From positions 2,091,932 through 2,155,931 of the forward strand of contig JAANYP010004771.1 of assembly GCA_020465985.1 (NCBI GenBank): a DNA stretch of 64,000 nt, in the 5' to 3' direction. Origin of the DNA: Centrapalus pauciflorus. Its lineage: Eukaryota; Streptophyta; Magnoliopsida; Asterales; Asteraceae. How positions within the stretch are numbered: the first letter of the stretch is position 1; each line of letters starts with the position of its first letter. A program made the position numbers and the translations under genes. The notes below the pieces were generated by a model. That model worked only from the letters and a program-made list of their open reading frames with translations. It was not told the DNA's origin and did not search any database. Shown here in pieces: positions 37,828 to 48,700 of this stretch.

Positions 37828-38691
37828 TTTTATACATTTGGAGGTTTAAAATACTAGATATTTAGATTTAGCTTAGTTAATAAGTTGACTGATATCAAAA
37901 AATAATGATGACAAGTGGTTAATAAAGTTAATTATTTTATAAAAAATTACAGATTTTAAATATAATAAATTGTATTTATCTTTTATTTTTTTATAAAAAC
38001 TTGTATCTATTTTTTTTTGTGAAACATAAAGGGTCAAATAACATTATATATAATAATATTAAAGATAATAATATAAAGGGATAAAGATTAATTTCAATAA
38101 TGGCTTAAACTTAATTGATGATGGATATATTCGTTTACCAAACTAAAAAAAATCATAAAGATAATTGTTTTAAAAAGTAAATCGTTATTTAAAATATAAA
38201 TTGCTATTACGTTATTTTGGTGCATTCTTGTGAATGAAAAAGACATGAAACATCGTAGAGAAGTTGTTTTATACTTTTATTTACGAAGATAAATTCGTTT
38301 CTTTTAAAGTTTTAATTATAAAATTTAATTTGTAACAGTCTAATGGGACCCATATGCGTTTTTGGACCTTTTGTTGTTCTTTTCATTAATGATGCCAAGT
38401 TGTGAATCATGGATTATTATTATATACACCAAAGTTTAATTTTTATGGACTCTTTTTATTTTATTATTGACTAAGATATATTTTTATATTTAAAGATGAA
38501 AAACTTTTTATAAAAGAAAAATCAGTGGATCGATCTAGAGACGTAATGATTCATTCATTTTGTAATGACGTAACACGCCTATATATAATTACTTTTTTGT
38601 GATAGTAAGCACCACAAAATAATTATAAAAAATCATTTTTAATATGAATAATGAAAAATCATGAAACATAAATAAAAGGTAATTTATATCA
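37828..38691. other. AT-rich stretch, no gene
   Basis: Nothing identifiable beyond AT-rich sequence. Confidence 0.5.
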
Positions 38692-39192
38692 GGGACAATC
38701 GTGCAAAAAACTTCCAACTTGTCAGTTTTTTTAGATTAAAACCCCAAAATATTTTTCATTGCATAGGATCCTCAAACTAACTAAAAATCAGTAAATCAAG
38801 GTTTTATCAATGGTAAATCGGTTACATATTCTACGTGGACCGGTAACTACGTGGAATAAATTTTAATTGTTGAAACCGGCTGTCAAGTATTGCACATCAT
38901 TTAAACCCCTATTGATAATTTTTAATTGTAATTTTTAAACTGGATTACATCATCAACGGGGGGTTAAATGATGTGTAATACTTGGCAACCGGTTTCAACA
39001 ATTAAACTTTAATTTACGTAGATTATTTACCGGTCCACGTAGGATTAATAACCGATTTCAACCGGTTACCGATTGATAAACCTTGATTTACTGATTATTA
39101 GTTAGTTCGGGGTTTTAATAATGCAACGAAAAATGATTTGGGATTTTATTCACACAAAATGACAAGTTTGAAGTTTTTTACGTCATTATCCC
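38692..39192. mobile_element. Large fold-back element with 9-bp target duplication 6
   Basis: An almost complete palindrome of about 500 bp. Left end GGGACAATCGTGCAAAAAAC, right end the inverse of GGGATAATGACGTAAAAAAC, with arms continuing through TCAAGGTTTATC, CGGTTAC and ACGTGGACCGGTAA. Flanks TTTATATCA (38683-38691) and TTTATATTA (39193-39201) agree at 8 of 9. Confidence 0.85.
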
Positions 39193-39201
39193 TTTATATT
39201 A

Positions 39202-40717
39202 AACATATGTATTATTTCTTTATTTATATATATGTTTTCCAGATTATTATTATTTTTTTGTACAACTAATAAGTATATTATTAATGTAGAAAGATAAGCC
39301 ATGTGAAGTGGAAAATCGACACTGATTAATCAAATCTTTAAAAATAGAGCAAATTTCAAGAATATGATACAGCTTTTCAATCTATGTCTCCCTCAAATTA
39401 AGTTTCTTTCTTATACACATCTCTGATCTGATCTCTCCCCACATTATTTCAATTTGCTTTCAACTTGACAACACATTATGTGACAAGTGTTTGGAACCGT
39501 TTGATGAGAGCATGTTACATCCAACGGTTGGTATGTATTCCCATGTCACCGCCAACGATTCAATTTCGTCCTTTACCTATCAAACTTATCAGATTACGTT
39601 TTTCATTTAAAAACTAATATATAACTTCGTCCGTATATATTAATAATGAATTTAGTTAGGCTGGATTTTAGGCATGTAATTCTTGTTTCGTTTCAACCTT
39701 TATTTTATTGCAAAATTAATGGATTTTTTTAATGGGTTTATGTATTGAGTTCCTAAATTTTTTCAATTTATTAAATTAAATATGTATACTTCTTTTTGTT
39801 AGTTAAGTCATGCCATTGGTGACAACCAATAATATAAATGAGTTGATATTGAAAACAAAAACAACCTTTAATTGTTTTATTGTTTAAGTAATTACATTTT
39901 AAACCAATTTGACTGGCTAATACGATAATTCGCCAAAATTGAAGGGATAAATCAATGGGAAAAAAAAGTTTGATGATTAAACCAAACAAACGTAAGGTAA
40001 CGGAATTAAACACTTAAGAATAAAAGACCTTATTTGATAAAATATAAATTAATTCGTTGGTATTTTTTATTGATATTAGTTATATAGTAGTTCAAATAAA
40101 GTTTTATAATTTTTATACTTAATGTAAATAACAATATATGTCAAAATAAATTTAATTGAATATTAGAACGACTTTTGTTTGATATATTAATTATCAAGAT
40201 AAAAAAGCATAATTCATCTTTTCTGAAAGTGTGTATCTCTTCTTTTAGATTAATTATAAATAAATGTCACATGCTCTTTTTATATTTATAATTAGTTTAT
40301 GAACACTTATATTACGTGAATAATTTTTTATAAATAGTAGACTAAATAAAATGTATGTAAATTTATGCGAATATTTTATCATAGATATAGAATAGATAAG
40401 TATATTATGTGAATACTTTTTTAATAATAAAAATTATTTATATAAAATGCATATAATATAACAATTAAAATATATAAATATATGTGTAAATATTATTTCT
40501 TAAAAACATCCATAAATGAATTAATAATTAATTTTTTGATATTCTAAAAGTATTTATATATAGTTGTTTACCATCATACCGAAATGTTGGGCAAAGGGAT
40601 CCACAACGCATATATGCATATGATCATGTTTTATGTATATTCCTTTAATGGGCATGCAAGTTGTACATACTGTAATTAATGCTTTAACTGTTATATGTTT
40701 TTGTCCATATTTGATAA
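39202..40717. other. AT-rich stretch, no gene
   Basis: No credible coding region. The 80-codon ORF near 39771-40013 (minus) has no recognisable motif. Confidence 0.5.
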
Positions 40718-40989
40718 TCTATCTATACTATTAAAAGAGTAACCAAATGCCACATGACATGCTCTCATTTAATTTGCCACGTGTCGCTCTCTCTTTTTAT
40801 CTCATAATTTACTGATTTTATTTTTAAATTTTAAAGCAAATCATATATATGTAAATCTAATATGGATTAATTTAATAACTAATTAACTAAAATTCAGCAA
40901 ACTTTATTATTATATAATTATTGTATTATACATATATATAAATATCAATTTCTAAAATTAACCCATGTAATACATGAGTAATAACCTAG
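40718..40989 (+). mobile_element. Non-autonomous Helitron
   Basis: Starts A|TCTATCTATACTATTAAAAG and ends CCCATGTAATACATGAG followed by TAATAACCTAG|T. 272 bp, non-coding, the shortest complete copy in the window. Confidence 0.83.
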
Positions 40990-41924
40990 TTAACCAATTA
41001 ATTAGGACCAAAAAAATACTTCATTCCATGTGTCTATATTCTATAAAATCACCATTGTCTATATTTACTTTTATTTTTATTTTGAATATACAAATATAAA
41101 TTAAGTATATGTATGCAAGTGTATGTAGCATGGCATATATCCTCATGCCAACATGGAAATATGGATAGCACATGTGAGTGTGCGTTTTTAATTTACAATC
41201 GACAAAACACCACTATTAGAAATGAAGTTATGATATAAAATTCATTCCATAAAGCCATAAAGGTTTTTATATTTGTTATGAATAACAAAATTTTTATTTG
41301 GGGATTGTCTGGAGGTCGAATTTCAATTTTCATTTTTTTTTTGGGCTTTGGGGATGTAGGGAATCAATAGAATTTTAGGAATACAGATGTGTAGGAAACT
41401 ATAGTTTTGAGAACATGTTTTTGAAATTATATAACTTAGAAAATTATAAAGATGTGAAACTGTGAAAGTGATCGAAAGGGATGTCTGGAGGAACGGGGTA
41501 ATGGATTTGGGTCCAGGGATGGAATAAGGATTCAAAGGGAGGGTTTTAGCTTTTAGGGATCTAGAGGAACTCTCTTCAATAGGCGAGCTAGAATCCTTAT
41601 GTCAGGTTGGTTGTTCAAAAGACTTTCTCTTTACCTTACCCTTTGCATATTCATCTTTTCGAAAGCCCAGACCCATTCTTCTGGATCCACTGTCTGTCAA
41701 AGGAATAGCTTAACTACTACATTGATTAGGCGGATCTAACTCTTTTGAGAAATGCCCAAAAGCGTCTGTCTACTAGTTCAGTTGAGAACAAGGTGTCGAA
41801 CACAGTAGTTGTAAGGATAAATGACATTGTAATCTTGACAAAAATGACGTTTTCTTTTCAAATAGGGTCGAAAACTTTGGTTGATAGGTATTTACACACT
41901 AACCAAGTGATTCTACTCCATGGA

Positions 41925-42376
41925 GCAATTAAGTTTCGACAAAGGTTTGTATTTTTGTGTTGAAAGCAGGGGTGACAATCTTGATCCAACGGGCCAAACG
42001 GGTCGAACAGTTACCTACTGTAAAAAACTAAGATAGAACATAAATTTTTCTAGAAATGAAAATTTATAATACGGTTGTATTAAAAAAATTGCTCTTTGAA
42101 ATTTTTTTCAAAATTATGTATAATTTATGACTTTTGACCATCAACCCGTTTGACTCATTTGCTTGAATGGGCTCAAATTGCCACCCTTAGTTGAAAGCCA
42201 TTCGAGGTCGAATTCCGGTAAGGACATCATTGATGCATCATTGGATCGAGTTGCCATCAATGCTATGCCCAAGTTGCAATGCCTTCATAGAAAAATGGGA
42301 TCACTATTTAGTTCAATGTAAAGTCGCACTATATATATATTGTGGAAACTATATAGTTGATGAAATACAAGAGTGA
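41925..42376 (+). pseudogene. LINE reverse-transcriptase C-terminal (zf-RVT) remnant, split by a hAT MITE
   Basis: With the 41967-42189 insertion and one copy of its duplication set aside, the frame reads KVCIFVLKAIRGRIPVRTSL and then CPSCNAFIEKWDHYLVQC, the zinc-binding region (C-x2-C...H-x4-C) that follows reverse transcriptase in plant L1-type elements. Sequence upstream of 41925 contains stops and frameshifts, so the element is long dead. Confidence 0.78.
41967..42189. mobile_element. hAT-type MITE inside the LINE remnant
   Basis: Ends CAGGGGTGACAATCTTG and the inverse of TAAGGGTGGCAATTTGAG, the CAGGGGTGGCAA class of hAT terminus. The perfect 8-bp duplication GTTGAAAG lies at 41959-41966 and 42190-42197. 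The arms contain CAACGGGCCAAACGGGTCG / CAACCCGTTTGAC. Confidence 0.92.
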
Positions 42377-42516
42377 ATAGACCTAAGACCATTTTAGATA
42401 TTCTTGTTGTTTTGAGGGGTTCTTCAATGTTAGCTCATAAAAAACAAATGAGAAAACTTAATTTGAACTGCAGGTTATTTCATACAGACAATATGAAACA
42501 AAAATGTGTTTCACGG

Positions 42517-42669
42517 TGGATTGGATTTCTTGGCTCGTGAATCCAAGTGTTTCACGTATAGATTTTGTAGTTTTATTTGTGTAAATTCAAGTTAGAGTGT
42601 GTCAAAGGATTTAAATAAGGTAACAAACATGGTCGATGGATTGGACTTCTTGGCTCGTGAATCCAAGTG
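42517..42669. repeat. 33-bp direct repeat, 120-bp period
   Basis: A 33-base phrase beginning TGGATTGGA and ending GAATCCAAGTG occurs at 42517-42549 and 42637-42669 with a T/C difference. Confidence 0.85.
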
Positions 42670-43363
42670 ACTCAATCATGTCCAGATAAAACAAAAGAAG
42701 TCGGGTTATCATGATTTCAATATCAGATGGTGTTTATATCTTGTGCGAATTGTCTCATGATGTAACATGTGTATAAGAGAGAGCCGCTAAGTGAATTCAA
42801 ATGGTCTATTTTTGTCTTGTGGTATCGTGTTCGTTAGGTTTTATAATTTGAGGTCAAGTTTACCCTCATAGCTTTTCTTTTATCATCTTTCATTTTGCTC
42901 ATTGTTGAAACATGTGATTTAGTTTATATGTAATAATAATACTATAAAAATTATTATTCTTATTTATTAAATAAATGCCTTAAAAATAAATACAAAAATC
43001 AATGTTTAATTAACAACGACATATATTTGTTAAAACAATAAATTTATTGAAACTTAGCTGTTTTTATTTGGTTTTTCATTTTCTATTAGCAATTTGTTGT
43101 TCAGAAAAAAAATGCTTCTTTAATTCACAAAAATAAAAAATCCAATACTTATAACAAATGACTTTTTACAAGGTATTATATGGGTATACTCCCTTTTAAT
43201 ATGAAAGGATATTTAAGTTTAATCATCGAATTCAACGTCATTAAAAAAAAGTATGTAAGATAGTAAGTGTTTAATTAGTAAAAATTAATCATAGAAAATG
43301 TATTTATAACAATGACCCTTTTTATATATGGATATCTTGAGTTGCCCTTATCTTTTCACAAGT

Positions 43364-43519
<156 letters not shown>

Positions 43520-44700
43520 ATAAAATAAACGAGAACACATAATGTCACGTGTCACTTTCACAATTAATTGCAAATGATAAATACTAATAATTATATCAAA
43601 AATAAAATAAAAGATAAATAAAAATTTGTTATTTTTTAAAATCTATAAATATTAATAAACAATTAATTCAATCCACAATTTCTTATAATCTAATGATTCG
43701 TTATCTTTATCTTTTTGATAAATATCGGATAGCTAATCTACTCATCATGTTTCGCCATAAAAACTTAAAATAAAATATTAAATCCAATAATTTATTTGTC
43801 ATCATTATCTATTTAATATTTGTTAATTTATCAGTTAATCTACATGTAAACTCAAAAAAACTTAAATTATATAATCCTCCTATAAACTTTAAATAATTTT
43901 ATAAAATAAAATATTTTAACTTATATCATTTAAAAATATATCTACAATAAATACCATCTAGATAAAATTTAAATATACATCCAAGTTATAGCCATGTACA
44001 TACTTATCTATGTCATCATAATATCTTAAATTATATTAACTAAAAGTATATAAATTTATAATTAAAACTTAAATGAATGTATTAAAATAAATAATATAAT
44101 TATAAATCTAATTTAGATTTTATAACAACATCCAAATTATAATTATATACATACTACTATACATGTCCAACTAAAAAATATATCGTGTATTTATATATTT
44201 CATAAAATATATTATAAATAAAATTTATTTAATGAAATTTTGTATGACATTTATTTATCGTAATGAAATTTATGAAAAATATATGTTATTTTAAATTCAA
44301 ATTATATCGATTATATAAATTTAAAAAATGTTAAAAGAATACTATTAGGTATATTTAAAAAGATAAATAAATAATAATTAACGAATTAAATAATAATAAT
44401 ATTTTTATAATAATTAATATTATAATATTATATGTTTTAATTTTAAATTCATGTAGTAACCAATTATTTATTAAAATTATTCGCGTTGGTTGATAAACCA
44501 ACAAAAGTACACGTTTAAATTACAAATCATGAATAAATTCTCAATATATATTATTTATAGCAGCCTTTAATTACTTTTTGCTATTTTAATTATTATCAAA
44601 ATTAAAATTGGAACGTGGACTCAGTTTCTACGAGTCAAAATCTAAACGACAGCCCAATCACAGGCAAGTACGCATCTTGTCGCCTTCGTCGTCAGCTACA
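43520..44700. other. AT-rich stretch, probable decayed Helitron
   Basis: Very AT-rich. Phrases shared with 37.1-37.8 kb (AAAATAAAATAAAAGATAAAT, TATAAATATTAATAAACAAT) suggest a decayed copy of the same Helitron family. No gene. Confidence 0.4.
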
Positions 44701-44737
44701 ATCGGACGAGTGATAAACCTCCATACGCTGTGTGTGC

Positions 44738-44739
<2 letters not shown>

Positions 44740-44783
<44 letters not shown>
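44740..44783. repeat. (GA)n tract upstream of the AVT1 promoter
   Basis: 22 GA units about 30 bp upstream of the TATA box of the transporter gene. GA/CT tracts are common near plant transcription starts; a regulatory role is inference. Confidence 0.95.
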
Positions 44784-44786
<3 letters not shown>

Positions 44787-44811
44787 TAGGGGGCAACAAT
44801 GGCCTTGCCAT

Positions 44812-44818
44812 TATAAAT
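44812..44818 (+). promoter_or_regulatory. Putative TATA box of the AVT1-like gene
   Basis: TATAAAT in the context CCATTATAAATGG. Transcription would start about 44845, ahead of a leader that splices to small exons (donor after 44924, exon 45067-45108, exon from 45649). Confidence 0.5.
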
Positions 44819-45715
44819 GGAAGGCAGCTTTACTAGAGAGGTGTTAACAGCAGAAGAAACAGAGTAATCTGTTCTCGAGATCTCTTTTTCTCTGACTCGA
44901 AGCTCTGTTTTTCTTGTTCATATGGTAAACAACAATGACTCCGTTTCTCCCACGCCAATTTCACGTTTATAAGTTTTTCTGCTGATTCTATTGGTATATA
45001 AGGTGTGGATCTTTTTGAGGTTTTGCTTGCCTGATTTGATTGTCAAATCTGGATGAATATTTGCAGACACTGTCACCAGTTCAGCTTTGATGCACTTGTT
45101 TGAATAAGGTATGTATATATTACGTCTTATGTTTTTTATATTTGCACACATAAAAATCGATAAGTTGAATTTTAAATCCAGATATTCGCGATGAATTTCT
45201 GATTTAAATTGTGGTTATCGACGATTTAGTCTTCGTTTTCATTATAATTTGATACTTTCGTTCGCCATTCTGCTCTTATTCATACATTCGTATCAGGTTA
45301 TTTTGATTTTGTTTAATCTAGCTTTCATGCTACACAATTGCTTCAGTTTGCGGAGGTCCATAGGTGACTTTACTCCTGAATTCATAGTCGTTCCGGAATC
45401 CGGTTTTTTTGATGAGTTAATTCTTTTTTCTTTTTTTTTTAATGATATCCCGATAAATCCGCATAAAGATTTGATGAAGTAAGCCGCTAATTATCATGCA
45501 TGTTGCCATGTGTTTGATGTGTATACGCTCGTGATTTTATTCCCTGTTCTTACTGGATCCGGATCCAGTTGACGACTTAATTTTACATAATCACATACAA
45601 CTAATTTCATAACTTCGTTTGAATTGATGTAATCTGGGGCTCTTACAGAAGATTAACTTTTGTTATGCTTGAAGTTTTCGAGATCTGGAAAGAAGGTTCT
45701 GAAGTTTGAGAGAAA

Positions 45716-48700
45716 ATGAAGAATTCAGTATCAGACCAAGCCTTTTTCATCGAGAGTGAAGATGAGGATGAAGAAAAGGATTCCAATAGAGGTGAAGATG
45801 AAGGGAATGACTCAGATTTTTCAAATGATTCCGATGACAACGCTCAACATCAGAGCAAACCTAGCTCCTTAAACCCGTCGTGGCCTCAAAGTTACAGGCA
45901 TGTCCCCACCACTATCCATTATTCAAGGATTATCACTTTCATAGATATTCTTTAAATTTCGTCTATGCACAATTGATAAAAGTTTCTGTGAAAAGTGAAT
46001 CAGATAAATTTGTATTTATATTGGATCTTGTTTTACTGACATGTTTCACTTTTTCAAAACACCCTTAATTTTTTTAGAAAATTTGTGTTTACCCAAATAA
46101 ACTGGATTCCTTTTCAGCTTCAAAATTGTGTTGGTTTGTAACTTTTTTTGTACGAGACTTTAATAACCATACAAAAGCTCATTAGGTTAGGTACAAACTA
46201 AGGTTGGTGGTGATAGAGTTGTATCCAGATCCATATTTTGATGTGTTTGATAAGTACTTGGGTTTGACGTTAAAACAGTTGTATCAATTTGAAAACAAGA
46301 AAAAGAAAGTGCCTTAAGGTTTTTCTTTATATTATGTTTTCAGGCAATCGATTGATCTGTATAGCAGTGTACCATCACCAAGCCTGAACTTTTTGGGGAC
46401 TCCTAATCTGTCGCGGTTAGGGAGTTCATTCCTTTCCTCATCACTGACAAGAAGACACACTCCTGAGATACTCCCAACTTTAAGCAAACCTTTCTTGCCA
46501 CCAGCAACAGACAATCAGCAGCCACAAGAAAGACGTAGCTCTCATTCTCTTCTTCCTCCACGGGGATCTTCTGCTAAGAAGTTGCCACATTATCAGAAAT
46601 CTTCTAAAGCATCACATGAACTTCCTCTTTCTAGGCAGAGCTCCTATGGCCAATCTGTGATTAATGGTATGCCACATGAACAAAATTTCTGTGTTCTGAT
46701 TTGAGTATCAAGTCTTTGAATTCGATTACTTAACAGATCAGCCAGTTTAATACATGCTAGAAAAATAAGGAAGTGAATTTTACACATGTAATACCATATA
46801 ACTACCACTGTTGACTGTTTAGAACTTCTTGCTGGATGATATGAAAATGCCAGTCATGACACCTTGAGTCTTCCGCATCTTTTGATTTTAATTTCTGAAA
46901 ACTTATTTGAAAAAGTTAAAGGGAAAATCCTGTGTATAAACTTGTTAATTTTAATAGCTCATGCATAGAGGTTAATGAATAAGTGTTGATATTATACAGT
47001 CTGATGTCTGATTCTCTTAAGTATAACTAGTTTGTCAGACAGAGTCTGAACAACCGAATGAGTGAATTCTGTCTGGTTCTAGATCAGAGTTCTTAGAGGC
47101 TTATTTTGATACACAACACAAAGTTATGTAATTAATTCCTGCATGATATAACCAACTTTGAAAATCAATGTACCATATTGCTAACCTTCACATCCCTTGG
47201 ATTATACTTTTATTTGTATCCATAGTATTTGTGTTGCTCACGCATTGATCAGTGAGTCTTCTACCCTACCTGATAAGGTATTGTGGGCCTCTCCATACAT
47301 GAAACAGATAGTTTAGCATGTTCATTATATGTACAAAACTTGTTACAAAGGCTTACAAACTTTGATATCAATCATAAATGCATCTCTTATTTATGTGTGG
47401 AACTTGTGACAAAGGCAACGTTGGACCATACATATTTGAATTCTTTCAGCAGACCATTTAGTATAGTTGACACTGCTAGATCTAATATGTTTGATGCATG
47501 CCAGATTTAAATCCCACTATGGTCTCATCAACACCCTCTTATAGAATTCTAATTTAGTGTGAAAAGTTAAATTCTATTGTTGGAAAAAAATTTCATGCAT
47601 TCATCTTTTAGACATATCCACGTGGATGTTGGATTGTCAGATGATGGAGAGGTGATTTATACCTTATCATCACGTTAGATCTAAAAAAATTCATGTCATG
47701 ATTGTCTTTTATCTCATAACTGCATGTAAATCTCCATTAACATGGCATGGAATCATCATAAACAAATTCTCATGATACTTTTGTGTAGGAATAAATGTTC
47801 TTTGTGGAGTAGGAATTCTTTCTACTCCTTATGCTGTCAAAGAAGGAGGATGGGTTGGACTGTCACTATTGTTTATCTTCGGTGTCCTTTCTTTCTACAC
47901 TGGTATCCTTCTTCGGTACTGCTTGGATAGTCAACCTGGGCTTGAAACTTATCCAGATATTGGTCAGGCTGCATTTGGCACCATGGGACGTCTAATCATT
48001 TCTGTAAGTTTTACTTAATTTTCAAGCACTTTTAATCTGCTTATTGACTTCAAGTATATGTGCGTGTGCATTCATACATAAATACATATGCACACATACA
48101 CACTAAGTGTGCATGTATGTATGTTTGTATGTATAGCATTGCAAGGAAGCACATATGGTTAACCTCTTAATTTATTTTCTTAAACATTCTCTCTATTGTT
48201 TCCTTGCATTTAAACCTCACAAGGTAGCTAAGTCTATAATTCTTTCAAGGCAATTTTGTAAGTCTTGATTATGGCAGATTATTACACATTTCGATAATCA
48301 TATAACTCAAGTCTCATAGTTTTAATCAGCTTTAAAAAAAAATAGTAACGCCACCAAGAGGCCTCTTAATTGCTGAAAGAGAAGTAATATTATAATAGCA
48401 TCTGACCTTAGTAAAGAGTGAATAGGGTGTCTTTTTCTTATAAACCTCTAGCCAGAATGCATCACCCGATGAGATTCTTAAAAAAGTTCCCTTTATAGAT
48501 TTTCTCATGACATTATGCGGATTAAAAAAAAGGGAAGACTGCATTAATGGTAGTTTCATTGTGACTGATTGCTGACAGTTTTATCCTTGTTTTTTGGTTT
48601 CTGTTTTTTTGCAGATAATTCTGTATGTGGAGTTATATGTAAGTATATCTGGCTCTATTGTTCGCTTAAAAGCCTTAAGTTAGTTTTCTTTATTCAAAAT

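Noticed and set aside
44608..44847. 79-codon ORF containing an RERERE run
   Set aside because: Formed by the (GA)n tract upstream of the AVT1 TATA box; it precedes the likely transcription start.
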